This document shows, piece after piece, positions 12,635-23,462 of a stretch of 64,000 bases of DNA (positions are counted from its first letter, which is position 1; every line of letters begins with the position of its first letter). The notes beneath the pieces are model-generated. The model had not been told where the DNA came from. It was given only the letters and a program-made list of their open reading frames with translations, and made no database searches. A program made the translations under genes and the position numbers. Origin of the DNA: Monoplex corrugatus (taxonomy: Eukaryota; Mollusca; Gastropoda; Littorinimorpha; Ranellidae). Location of the stretch: NCBI GenBank assembly GCA_030674185.1, contig CM060305.1:171596834-171660833 (forward strand). Direction: 5' to 3'.

Positions 12635-13627
12635 ATGCTTTTTATGCTGTGGCAAATGTTATTGTTAATCCTGTTGACTCGCACCACTGAGTGTTACTCG
12701 GACATTAAGAACTGGATGACACACAATAGACTTCAGCTTAATGACGACAAAACAGAAGCTATCCTCATTGGCACCCGTCAGAAACTTTCTCAGCTGCCTC
12801 CTCTTTCTCTCCCATTATGTAACACATCAGTCCCAATTTCTGATTCAGCTAAAAACCTTGGTGTCTGCATTGACTCTACCCTCTCCATGAACAACTTTGT
12901 TTCTCAAACTGCCAGATCCTGCTACTATCATCTCCATCGTATAAAGCTGATCAGGAAGTATCTCTCTGTCGAAACAACTGCAAAACTCGTTCTCTCCTTC
13001 ATAATGTCTCGCATTGACTATTGCAATTCACTCCTGTCTGGTCTTCCTGCCTCCACCATTCACATCCTACAGCGCATTCAAAACAATGCTGTACGCCTTG
13101 TACTCAAAAAGAAAAAAGCTGACCACATATCTCCTCTCCTGGCACAACTTCACTGGCTCCCTGTATCAAAGCGCATACAGTACAAACTAGACACCATGTG
13201 CTACAAAAGCCTCAATAACGCAGCCCCCGATTACCTGTCAAGCCTACTTGAGATCTATGTTCCCTCACGTACCCTCCGCTCCGCCTCTGATCCTCTGACT
13301 CTTCGCTTTCCACGCACTAAGCTCAATACCTATGGTCCACGAGCCTTCTCTGTTTCTGGTCCACTCTCCTGGAACAAACTTCCTCTCTCAGTCCGTCAGC
13401 AACCTACTTTTGTCTCCTTCAAGTCCGCTCTCAAAACTCACCTTTTCTCTCCTGCATAAAATCCTAACCTCACTCAACCCTCCCCTCTGCAGCCTGTCTC
13501 CGCTCGGAGGGAACCACATGGTTATAATATATAATTGTATGCTATGCTCTCTATAATTTTCCATTGCTTTTATTCTTGCTTTTATTGCTTTTATTCTTTC
13601 TCCCCATTTATAGCCATGCGTGTGTGT

Positions 13628-13670
<43 letters not shown>

Positions 13671-13798
13671 TGCATGTGTGCGTGCGTGTGTGTGCGAGCG
13701 TGCGTGCCTGCGTGTGTGTCTGCTTCAGCGCTTAGATTTGATTTTATCAAGATTTTGCGCTATATAAATATTGTAATTATTATTATTATTATTATTAT
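12635..13798 (+). mobile_element. L2/CR1-type LINE 3' end, copy C1
   Basis: 274-codon ORF (12635-13459) encoding the region downstream of the RT active site: NWMTHNRLQLNDDKTEAILIG, KNLGVCIDSTLS, SRIDYCNSLLSGLP, LHWLPVSKRIQYKLDTMCYK, and a C-terminus with PLSWNKLPLSVRQ and LKTHLFSPA. This wording is typical of L2/CR1-group elements. The 3' UTR contains a (GT)n run and ends with GCGCTATATAAATA plus (ATT)n, the classic L2-type 3' end. No palm domain is present, so it is a 5'-truncated copy. It is very similar to C3 and C4 and hence probably recent. Confidence 0.87.
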
Positions 13799-14095
13799 AA
13801 TCTATGTTGCATTGGTTGACGTGTTTTTCCTTTCCCCTTCACTTTGTTGCTCTTAATGCTCCCTTCGCCTCCTTCTTTTCTTTGATTCTATGACTGTAGT
13901 TTACATCTTTTATATATAATATCAATACACTTACTACTACCAATATTGTGATATTGTTGTTGTTGTTTCCGTTGTTACTGTTAACGATCGATATACATAT
14001 AAACACACATACAAACAATGTACATTTATTCACATATGTCTTCCTTTGACATTGATGCTTTTGTAAAGCGCATAAGCCTTTTGCGTTTGTAGCAT
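13799..14095. other. no feature seen
   Basis: AT-rich spacer with a few short TTG repeats near 13955. I see no gene. Confidence 0.5.
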
Positions 14096-14275
14096 TCAGA
14101 AAGCTGGAGGAAAATATAGCACCGGGTAGACCCAGGGAGAAAATGCAGGACGGACTTGCAGAGTGGCTGGCGACGAGGGGGGGGGGGGGGTGGGAGAGAT
14201 GCTAGGGGCAACAAGAAATAGACAGATGGAAGTCCATGATCGCCAACGCCATGCGGCAGGGCACCTGACGATGAG
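14096..14275 (+). mobile_element. RTE-A 3' fragment, copy A2
   Basis: Matches only the last 170-180 bp of A1, including CACCGGGTAGACCCAGGGAG and CCAACGCCATGCGGCAGGGC, and ends in ACCTGACGATGAG. A poly-G run of about 12 bases interrupts it near 14178. It is a severely 5'-truncated insertion. Confidence 0.88.
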
Positions 14276-14315
14276 CATTCAGTATGTTATCATAATCCAT
14301 TTCATAACTTACATT

Positions 14316-14432
14316 GTGTATGTGTGTGTGTGTGTGTGTGTGTGCGTACGTGCGTGCGTGCGTGCGTGCGTGCGTGTGTGTGTGTGTGTGTGGCGCGCGC
14401 GCGCGCGCGCGTGTGTGTATGTGTGTGTGTTA
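14316..14432. repeat. (GT)n/(GC)n microsatellite
   Basis: GT repeat, then GTGC tetranucleotides, then about 20 bases of alternating GC and GT. Alternating purine-pyrimidine runs of this kind can form Z-DNA. Confidence 0.95.
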
Positions 14433-14670
14433 ATGCTAATATTCTATGTGTATAGTAGCAAGGACTAGCTGTAAGACAAATGCAATGGGACCTGTACTAT
14501 TATCCTTTAGTAATTAAGTATTGTAAAGTCTGAAGTCTGCTTTGCGTTGCCAAAGATACTGGAAACTGGAACTCTTATTTTGTTCAGGGCATCCTCCATC
14601 GACCTTGGTTTTTCCAAACTGGCAAATGTTTCTGCTTCATCGTCCATGCTTCCCTGGCAACATTTGTTGA

Positions 14671-15030
14671 TCACTTCCACTCGGTGAAACGTCTGGAGAT
14701 TCCCCGAGGGCCTTTATCGCCCACATGGAGAAGATCTGTGTCCGTGTCCCCACGTGTCTGAATTATCAGCCCTTTGAGGAAGTGGACAAATGCATCAGAC
14801 CCTGCGCTTTATCCATCCCTGAAGTCAACGTTTCTGTGGTTCAATACTGGCGTGATGGACCTGATGGACAGTTGTGTGTGGAGTGGATCTTCAGCACACC
14901 TTGGGAGGCATCTCCATGGAATTTGGGCGTGATCAATCGGCTGCAGAACTTGTTCATCCTCTTCCTTTTGAGGTATAGACGTCAATATGCTGTAACAATT
15001 CGTTTTTACAGTGCCTTTGATATCATGTGA
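14671..15030 (+). CDS. unrecognised ORF, possible exon or gene fragment
   Basis: Not recognised. A frame open from about 14671 to 15030 encodes, from Met at 14725, 101 residues with four Cys in the first 45 (KICVRVPTCLN, KCIRPCALS). A hydrophobic stretch near the end (LQNLFILFLLR) precedes TTGAGGTATAG at about 14967, which could be a splice donor, so residues after it may be intronic. Unlike its neighbours it is non-repetitive and of average base composition. A shifted frame just upstream reads KRLEIPRG, faintly like the EVPSG motif of the CUB-like ORF at 34843, but this is too short to rely on. It could be a chance ORF. Confidence 0.25.
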   Translation, partial: SLPLGETSGDSPRAFIAHMEKICVRVPTCLNYQPFEEVDKCIRPCALSIPEVNVSVVQYWRDGPDGQLCVEWIFSTPWEASPWNLGVINRLQNLFILFLLRYRRQYAVTIRFYSAFDIM

Positions 15031-15169
15031 GTTAGTTCATCCGTGTTTGTTTTCGGATGTGTAGAAGAGTAAGGACTAGCTGTCTCATATCGATCATTGT
15101 AACTCTGTTTTCTGGCTTTCTTGCTTCTAAAGTCGTATGCCACCACATATCTAGAATTCCAGGTAAGTA

Positions 15170-15645
15170 GGTAGGTAGGCAGGTAGGTAGGTATGTGTGC
15201 GTGCGTGCGTGCGTGCTTGTGTGTATGTATGTATATTTGTATGTATGCACATATGTATGTATGTATGTTATGTATGTATGTACGTACGTACGTATATATG
15301 TATGTATGTATATGTTATGTATGTATGTATATGTTATGTATGTATGTATGTATGTATATACATATGTATGTATGTATTTATGTATGTATGCATGAATGCA
15401 TGGATGTATGCATACATGGATGTATGTGTGTATGTATGAATGAATGTATGTATGTATGTATTGTGTCTGTCTGTATGTATGTAGGCGTGTATGTGTGTCT
15501 GTATGTATGTATGGGTGTATGTGTGTATGTGTGTGTGTATGTATGTATATATGTATGCATGTATGTATTATGTGTCTGTCTGTCTGTCTATCTATTTATT
15601 TATATGTCTGTCTATCTATCTATGAATGTAAGTATTATGTATGCA
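15170..15645. repeat. (GTAT)n imperfect microsatellite
   Basis: About 470 bp of TATG/GTAT tetranucleotides preceded by GTAG repeats, with GT, TA and CATA interruptions. The MYVCMYV-type ORFs are repeat translations. Confidence 0.95.
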
Positions 15646-15990
15646 TTCACGCCTTGCGTATTCACACATCTATAGATTTGTACAGAGATTGGGTGTAAGA
15701 AGTATGCGCGTAAACATACATATATACAGATTGGTGCATTTGCATATTGTGTAGTTATATGTGTGCATTTATGCATTTTACATCGTTCTGCATGAAATAT
15801 GAATGCATGCATCCTTGTAAGTAGGTATTTGTGTATATATGCGTGTGCGTGTCATCATTCGTACTTACGTATATATTCACATCATACATATTCGCACATC
15901 TGGGAACCTATGGAATGCACGGATACAAATAACAAATTATGTGCATGAATATGTAAGTGAACATTGGCATATTGTGTTTTAAAGTAGACT
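15646..15990. other. no feature seen
   Basis: AT-rich sequence with scattered short TATG-like motifs. No ORF of interest. Confidence 0.5.
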
Positions 15991-17132
15991 TAGTCCACGG
16001 TTTGTGTAGTGTTAATGAACTTGTGTACCTGTAAACTGTTGTATGTTTGTGTAGTGTTAATGAACTTGTGTACCTGTGAACTGTTGTATGTTTGTGTAGT
16101 GTTAATGAACTTGTGTACCTGTGAACTGTTGTATGTTTGTGTAGTGTTAATGAACTTGTGTACCTGTAAACTGTTGTATGTTTGTGTAGTGTTAATGAAC
16201 TTGTGTACCTGTGAAACTATTGTATGTTTGTGTAGTGTTAATGAACTTGTGTACCTGTAAACTGTTGTATGTTTGTGTAGTGTTAATGAACTTGTGTACT
16301 TGTAAACTGTTGTATCTGTTTGTGTAGTGTTAATGAACTTGTGTACCTGTAAACTGTTGTATGTTTGTGTAGTGTTAATGAACTTGTGTACCTGTAAATT
16401 GTTGTATGTTTGTGTAGTGTTAATGAACTTGTGTACCTGTAAACTGTTGTATCTGTTTGTGTAGTGTTAATGAACTTGTGTACCTGTGAAACTATTGTAT
16501 GTTTGTGTAGTGTTAATGAACTTGTGTACCTGTGAACTGTTGTATGTTTGTGTAGTGTTAATGAACTTGTGAACCTGTGAACTGTTGTATGTTTGTGTAG
16601 TGTTAATGAACTTGTGTACCTGTAAACTATTGTATGTTTGTGTAGTGTTAATGAACTTGTGTACTTGTGAAACTATTGTATGTTTGTGTAGTGTTAACGA
16701 ACTTATGTACCTGTAAACTATTGCATGTTTGTGTACATGTACTGTTAATGAACTTGTGTACCTGTGAAACTATTGTATGTTTGTGTAGTGTTAATGAACT
16801 TGTGTACCTGTGAAACTATTGTATGTTTGTGTAGTGTTAATGAACTTGTGTACCTGTGAAACTATTGTATGTTTGTGTAGTGTTAATGAACTTGTGTACC
16901 TGTAAACTATTGTATCTGTTAATGAACTTGTGTACCTGTAAACTGTTGTATGTTTGTGTAGTGTTAATGAACTTGTGTACGTGTAAACTATTGTATGTTT
17001 GTGTAGTGTTAATGAACTTGTGTACCTGTAAACTATTGTATCTGTTAATGAACTTGTGTACCTGTAAACTGTTGTATCTGTTTGTGTAGTGTTAATGAAC
17101 TTGTGTACCTGTAAACTATTGTATCTGTTAAT
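15991..17132. repeat. 45-bp minisatellite
   Basis: About 25 units containing GTTTGTGTAGTGTTAATGAA and then CTTGTGTACCTGTAAACTGTTGTAT. Variants include GTGAAACTATTG, and three short units near 16915, 17040 and 17130 lack the GTTTGTGTAGT part. Confidence 0.95.
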
Positions 17133-17538
17133 ACTCATTTTATTCTGGGCAGTGGAAGTGTGAGAGAATCAAATATTATCGATTCAAAAATTGTCGGCAA
17201 TGAATATTTTAATAAAGTCACGTGAATTTTACAAAGTAATGACTGGGGACAAGGTCACAGTGACCTGGATTTACTTGTTTCAAATGTCAACACTATTCTA
17301 ACGGGGAGGGCGGGATAGAGGGTGGAGGGTGGAGGGTGAAGGTGTGTTTATCTGCACGGAAACAATCTTCCCCTCCATCATCATCCCTACTCAACACCAC
17401 AACAATGTTTTTTGATGTTGTTGTAAACCAGAGTGTCCACCGCTTGTCACCACCAAGATCTCTTGTCTGTGATTTTGAAACGACAAAACTTGTGCTGAAA
17501 TAGATTTAAAACTGCATTGTTGGCGTTGTAGTGTTGTA
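17133..17538. other. no feature seen
   Basis: Non-repetitive spacer with a small GGAGGGTGGAGGGTG run near 17320. I see no gene. Confidence 0.5.
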
Positions 17539-17892
17539 ACTTTCTGTGATGGCCTGAAAACAAATTGATTATTACCACATTTCTGTGACGGCCTGAAAAC
17601 AAATTGATTATTACCACATTTCTGTGATGGCCTGAAAACAAATTGATTATTACCACATTTCTGTGATGGCCTGAAAACAAATTGATTATTACCACATTTC
17701 TGTGATGGCCTGAAAACAAATTGATTATTACCACATTTCTGTGATGGCCTGAAAACAAATTGATTATTACCACATTTCTGTGATGGCCTGAAAACAGATT
17801 GATTATTACCACATTTCTGTGATGGCCTGAAAACAAATTGATTATTACCACATTTCTGTGATGGCCTGAAAACAAATTGATTACTACCACAT
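17539..17892. repeat. 39-bp minisatellite, about 9 near-identical units
   Basis: Units TCTGTGATGGCCTGAAAACA plus AATTGATTATTACCACATT differ by only one or two substitutions, indicating recent expansion. The unit is divisible by three and leaves two minus-strand frames open (FRPSQKCGNNQFV or NLFSGHHRNVVII), which I treat as repeat translations. Confidence 0.95.
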
Positions 17893-18097
17893 GTAAACAA
17901 CCCATCAACCCAGGTTCAGTGCCACATACGTTTCTTTAATAAATTATAAACTGTATGACTTTGCTTATTGTAATGTTGTCATGTGTATGATGTACACATA
18001 TTACACTTCAGTTTGTAGATGTATATGTGTATTTGCAAATATACAGGTGTATATGAGAGTGTACATATGTATCTCTATTTACATATGTGCCCGTGAA
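17893..18097. other. no feature seen
   Basis: AT-rich spacer between the 39-bp array and RTE-A copy A3. Confidence 0.5.
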
Positions 18098-18745
18098 TCC
18101 CAATGGCTGATGTAACGCGTTTAGTGTGTTTACTAGTGACTGTGTGCTTGTAACCTCTCGCTTTCAGCTCGCATTGCTGGCTAGCACTGCTGCTTGCAGC
18201 TCTGAGAAGAGGAGAGCAGAGTGTGTAAGTCTATCTCTGTCAGGACCAAGCCTCTCCATCAGCAAGCCCTATGTTGTGCCTCCCTTGGCGACACACGGTA
18301 ACTGAGCACCTTACAGACTCGGGCTAAATTCGAGGACTGGAGTTTTAGGCTTGATGAAAGAAAAGAAGTGGGCATATGGAAAAAGGGAAATAAAAAAAGA
18401 TACATCAGGAAATCAGGAGTACGTGCAATGAAACTAAGGAAGCTTGGCTGGAAACAAAGTTCAAAGAAACAGAAGACTGACGCAAAACAGACCCTAAGTT
18501 TATGTACAGAAACATTGAAGAAATTGCCCACAAGGAAAAGTTGAACATATGAACTGGTTGCTTAAAACCTAAAGATAGTACACTTATCATGGAAAAAGAC
18601 AAAAAAATAGATAGATGGGGAGAAGACATTGGAGACCTTTTTAACAATGACAGAAAGAAAGAACACATCTCAAGAAAGAAATATCAAGGACTACCCATGA
18701 TGAAAGATGAAGTTGGAGCAGCGTTGAAAAAGATCATGATGATGA
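18098..18745 (+). mobile_element. RTE-A copy A3, internally deleted
   Basis: Starts with the family 5' region (CTGGCTAGCACTGCTGCTTG and CTCTCCATCAGCAAGCCCTA). At about 18345 it jumps from the 5' UTR to the linker between endonuclease and RT (GGCTTGATGAAAG, corresponding to about 10318 in A1). It ends at the position matching about 10700 of A1, where GAAAAAGATC is followed directly by ATGATGATGAT. The endonuclease, the whole RT core and the C-terminus are missing, yet a family-type trinucleotide tail is present. Multiple stops. Its longer 5' end (…GTGTGCTTG.AACCTCTC…) is shared with A10 and not with A1 or A8. Confidence 0.82.
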
Positions 18746-18783
18746 TATATGATATATGATATGTAATATGATATCATCATCAT

Positions 18784-19473
18784 CATCATCAAGTGCCCTG
18801 CCACATGGCGTTGACAATCATGGCCCTCCATATGCATCTATCCCTTGTTGCCGCAAGCTCATCTTCCACCCTCTCTGTCCTCAGCCACTCTGCAAATCCG
18901 TCCAATATTTTTTCCCTGGGTTTACCTGGTGCTCTCTTTACCTCCAGCTTTCCTGTTGTGACCAGGTGCTCTAATTCCCCTTTCCTCATAAAATGGTCTA
19001 TAAATGTTGCCTGTCTTTTCCTAATCTTCCTTATGAATAATCTTCTTGTGTCTGCCTCCATCAAGACTGCCTCGTTTGTTTTCTTTGCTGTCCATGGAAC
19101 TCTCAACATTCTTCTTAGAAACCACATCTCGGCTGCCTCAATCTTGTTCTGGCTTTGCTTGTTGACTGTCCACGCCTCACAACCGTATAACATTATCGAT
19201 TCTACATAACATTCAAGAACTCTCTTCCTGATGTTAATTGATAGGCATTTGTTGGCTAGAATGCTTTTCATCTTCTTGAATGCTGTTTTGGCTTGGCCGA
19301 TTCTGCTGGTTATTTCTAATGTGCATCTGCCATCTGGTGAGATGATCGTTCCCAGATATTTAAACTTATCAACCTGTCTCAAGGTTGTACCGTTTGCTGT
19401 TATTTTGCATGACGGGATTTCTTGTTTTTTATTGATTACCATGACTTCAGTCTTCTTGCTCTTTAGCTCCATA
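18784..19473 (-). mobile_element. RTE-A copy A4 (3' part)
   Basis: Minus strand, from ELKSKKTEVM (matching about 11490 of A1) to the terminal stop/(TGA)n tail at 18784-18795. The 227 codons shared with family A stay open: DKFKYLGTIISPDG, LYGCEAWTVNKQ, MLRVPWTAKKTNE. The first 26 or so codons of the surrounding ORF (19474-19550) are flanking sequence. Both flanks carry ATATG repeats. Confidence 0.88.
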
Positions 19474-19488
19474 TGATATGATATGATA

Positions 19489-20103
19489 TGTGACGCTCCA
19501 GCACGAAATGAGTCGTCTTGTGCCAAACCCCGTTTTCGGCTACGGCCCAAAATATGACAGAAGGGGTGTAAGCATCAGTTTTCAGCTTTTGGCATTATCT
19601 TGCAGTAAAACCTTTAATGTGCACATATGCAAAGTTTTATTGTAATGTTTTACCTCTTTGATACAAAAAAATGCATTTCAAGCCATCTGCCCCTAGCAAT
19701 TTGACTAAAACAATCGGAAAATTACCCAATTTTCCATGCCTGCCCTCCCTTGTTCCCTAAAATGAACCCGGTCCTGCCGCATACCAACAGAATCAACAGC
19801 GCACGCGCTTTCGATCAAAGAAAGCCACATTTAGCTTCGTTTATTATTGTAAGCCAATGAACGGCTTGAAATGGTTGCTAAGCAGTCAGACCATGTACAT
19901 TTGTGCGAATTGTTTTCTCCATTTTCTCCATTTTCACATTTGAGCACATGCTTACTTTGGTTGGTTATAACTCTGCTATTTTTCCTTGCACCCAAAAACA
20001 GTTTGTACCATTAGAAAGAGCAGAAAAAGTACTTTTAGGAAGTGTTTAAATCTAAATATCATCAAGTGGCACATGAAGACTCATTTTGTGGTGGAGGATC
20101 ACA
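19489..20103. mobile_element. TIR-bounded nonautonomous DNA element (MITE-like)
   Basis: The first 26 bp (19489-19514, TGTGACGCTCCAGCACGAAA and on) and the inverted complement of the last 26 bp (20078-20103) match at 22 positions. The interior of about 560 bp has no ORF. Both sides are flanked by (ATATG)n, so the element appears to have inserted into a pentanucleotide microsatellite. The superfamily cannot be assigned because the repeat hides the target site duplication. Confidence 0.6.
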
Positions 20104-20203
20104 TATATGATATGATATGATATGATATGATATGATATGATATGATATATGATATGATATGATATGATATGATATGATATGATATGGTATGATATGGTTT
20201 ATC
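20104..20203. repeat. (TATGA)n microsatellite
   Basis: Nearly perfect ATATG pentanucleotide run. The same motif occurs at 18745-18780 and 19470-19490, on the other side of the TIR element and of copy A4. Confidence 0.95.
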
Positions 20204-22868
20204 ATCATCATCAGGTGCCCTGCCGCATGGCGTTGGCGACAATGGACTTCCAACCATCTCTATTTCTCGCTGCCCCCAGCATCTCCCCCACCCTCCTCAT
20301 CCCCAGCCACTCTGCAAGTCCGTCCAACATTCTCTCCCTGGGTCTACCTGGTGCTCTCTTTCCCTCCAGCTTTCCCGTTGTGACCAGGTGCTCCAATCCC
20401 CCTTCCTCATAAAATGGCCTATAAATGTTGCTTGTCTTTTCCTAATCTTCCTTATGAGTGATCTATTTGTGTCTGCCTCCATCAAGACTGTCTCGTTTGT
20501 TTTCTTTGCTGTCCATGGAACTCTCAACATTCTTCTGAGAAACCACATCTCGGCTGCCTCAATCCTGCTCTGGCTTTGCTTGCTGACTGTCCACGCCTCA
20601 CATCCCTACAACAGTATTGGTTCTATATATCATTCAAGGACTCTCTTTCTGATGTTAATTGATAGGCATTTGTTGGTAAGAATGCTTGTCATCTTCTTGA
20701 ATGCTGTTTTGGCTTGGCCGATTCTGCCAGCTATTTCCGATGTGCATCTGCCGTCTGATGAAATGACCGTTCCCAGGTATTTGAACTTATTAACCTGTGT
20801 CAAGGTTGTGCCATTTGCTGTTATTTTGCATGAGGGGATTTCATGTTTTTTACTGATCACCATAACTTCAGTCTTCCTGCTGTTTAGTTCTAACCCCTTA
20901 CCTTTGCTTTCTATTTCTAGTATATTCACAAGATTTTGTAGGTCCCTTTCATTTTCTGCAATTAGCACGGTGTCATCTGCGTACTGAATGTTGTTTATCA
21001 TTTTCCCTCCAACCTTTAATCCAGGGTCTTCTTTTAGGTTTCTCATGGTGTTTTCGCTATATAGTGAAAACAGATCTAGTGACAAAGCACAACCCTGTCT
21101 GAGCCCTCTTTTGATGTTTTGAAAAGAGCTTATATTGTTTTCTATTCTCATTGCAGCTGTTTGTTCCCAGTACATATTCCTGATTATTCGTAGATCTTTT
21201 CCATCAGCATTGAGTCTCTCCAGTTGGTTGATCAATTCTTCGTGTCGTACCCGATCGAAAGCCTTGGTATAGTCAACAAAGCATAAATACAAATCCTTAT
21301 TCATCTCAATTGACCTGTCTATGATAGTTCTTAGGATGTATATGGCATTAATAGTTCCTTTCCCCTCCACAAATCCACACTGTTCTTCTGCTATTTCTCT
21401 TTTGATTCTGTTCCTTGTCCTCATCATGATTATTTTTAACAGGATTTTTGTTACATGACTCATCAAACTGATTGTGCGATGGAGTTCGCATTCTATAGCC
21501 CCTGTCTTCTTTGGAAGTGCAATGAAAATTGATTTTGACATATCTTTGGGGATTTTTCCAGTGTCGTAAATTTCATTTAGGAGGACTGTTATTTTTTCTA
21601 TGCCAAATTCCTCCAGGGCTTCAATCATCTCTGTAGTAATGTTGTCTGGTCCTGGGGCTTTTCCTGGTTTCATCTTTTTCAGTGCTGCTCTGACTTCATC
21701 TTTCATTAGGGGTAGTCCTTCAAAGTTCTTTTTTATAATGTGTTCTTCGTTTCTGTCATCCTCAAAAAGGTCTTTAATGTACTCTTCCCATCTGTCTAAT
21801 ACCTTGTCTTTTTCCATGATAAGCGTGTCATCTTTCAATTTTAAGCAACCAGTTATGTGCATGTATTTTTCCTGTGGACAATTTCTTCAATTCGTCTGTA
21901 CATACCCTGAGGATCCGTTTTGTGTCGTTCTTCTATCTCTTTGCATTTTGTGTTCAGCCAAGCTTCCTTAGCTTCATTGCACCTATATCTGATTTCTTTG
22001 TTTATCTTCCTGTATATCTCCTCGTTTCTCTTTGCCCTCCTCCTTTCCTCCATCAAGCCCAAAATTTCATTAGTCATCCAGCTCTTTTTTGCTTTTCTAT
22101 CTGCCTTAGGGATTTCTTCACAAGCTTCATGTATCGAACTTCTCAACTTTGTCCATTGTTCCTCACTGTCACCAACGTCTTCCAGAGCACTGAATTTGTT
22201 TTGAACATGTACATTAAATTTTTGACGTATCATTTCATCTGTCTTTAAGAGTCCAATGTTTAGTTTAATGTTGCTTTTGGTTTGTTTCCTTTTCCTCAAT
22301 TTCAGCCTAAACCTTCCCACTACAGGATTGTGGTCACTGTTGCAGTCTGCGCCTGGTAGTGTTTTTGCTGACAGTAGAGAATTTCTAAATCTTTTGTTGA
22401 TCAGGATTTAGTCAATCTGATTTTTGGTATTATCTCCTGGACTCATCCAAGTCCATTTTCTTCTATTAGGCTGCTCAAACCAGGTGTTTCCTACTATGAA
22501 CTCATTCATCTGTACCCATTCTACAAGTTTCCCTCCCCTTTCATTTTGTGTACCAAGGCCATGAGGTCCAACTATATCCTCCACCCTATCCTGTCCCACT
22601 TTAGCATTAAAATCTCCCATTATGACTGTAACTTCCTGTGATTTACATTGGACCTTGGCCATCTCTAAAACTTCGTAGAAGTTGTCGATGTCTTCCTGAG
22701 TACTTGCGGATGTTGGTGCATACACCTGAATGATGTTGATATCAAATGGTTTGCCTCTCAAATTGAACAGTAAAACTCTGTCGGACACAGCCCAGTATCC
22801 CTTAACTGCTTTTGATTTGTCTTTGTCCATTATAATGCCTACTCCTCTTTCATGTGAATTACCACCAC
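20204..22868 (-). mobile_element. RTE-A copy A5 (5'-truncated)
   Basis: Minus strand from mid-endonuclease (HERGVGIIMDKDKSKAVKGYWAVSD near 22820) to the tail at 20204. Endonuclease motifs IMGDFNAKVG near 22615 and SDHNPV near 22330 lie in separate frames. A 410-codon ORF (20630-21862) carries KAPGPDNIT, FVDYTKAFDRV, RGLRQGCALS and YADDTVL. Stops and frameshifts occur near 22410, 21855, 20630 and 20400. The 5' boundary is abrupt at TTACCACCACTG, next to the CRE-containing tandem repeat. Confidence 0.9.
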
Positions 22869-23150
22869 TGTGTGCTTCAAACAGAAAAGGAGCAAGTATG
22901 GTGAGAGAATGCTCACTGTGTGCATTTGGTGAGTAAGTTGGTGACGTCACAATGAGTCATGTTGTTCCAGATCATGCTCACTGTGTGGACATGGCGAGTA
23001 AGATGACGTCATAATGAATTGTGTTCTCCCAGGTACTCATTAACTTGACGTGACGATTAAGGTGATGACGTCATGTTGAATTGTTTTGTTCCAGGTAATG
23101 CTCACTGTACTGACATGGTGAGTAAGATAGTGACGTCATAGTGAGTCGTG
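22869..23150. repeat. 62-65 bp tandem repeat with a CRE palindrome per unit
   Basis: Four imperfect units containing GCTCACTGTGTGGACATGG and GAGTAAGATGACGTCATAATGA. TGACGTCA is conserved in all four, at 22942, 23004, 23066 and 23131, although the surrounding bases vary. No promoter or gene is visible nearby. Confidence 0.8.
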
Positions 23151-23199
23151 TTATTTGTCTGACACACTGTCATAATATCCAACACTGGTGTGTCAGACC

Positions 23200-23462
23200 T
23201 ACAACCGTCGCCTTACACAACAACATCGCCACCACCACCAACAGCAACAACAATAACATCACCATCATCATCATCACAACAACAATAACATCACCATCAT
23301 CATCATCACAACAACAATAACATCACCATCGCCATCATCACAACAACATTAACATCACCATCACCACTAACAGTAATAACAGCGCCGCAACCATCACCAC
23401 TGACAACAATATCACCACTGACAACAATATCACCACAAACAACAATCAAATCACCATCATCA
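23200..23462. repeat. (CAA)n/(CAT)n trinucleotide-rich repeat
   Basis: Mix of ACAACA, ATCACC and CATCAT trinucleotides with a larger repeat (CATCACAACAACAATAACAT) near 23270-23345. It merges into the tail of RTE-A copy A6. Confidence 0.9.

Noticed and set aside
17391..17908. Two overlapping 150-170 codon repeat proteins (FRPSQKCGNNQFV and NLFSGHHRNVVII)
   Set aside because: Both frames are open because the unit is 39 bp; neither shows codon preference over the other and flanking sequence ends quickly.
20388..20987. 199-codon plus-strand ORF over RTE copy A5
   Set aside because: Antisense shadow of the RT/C-terminal coding region; the same shadow recurs over A4, A8 and A9.
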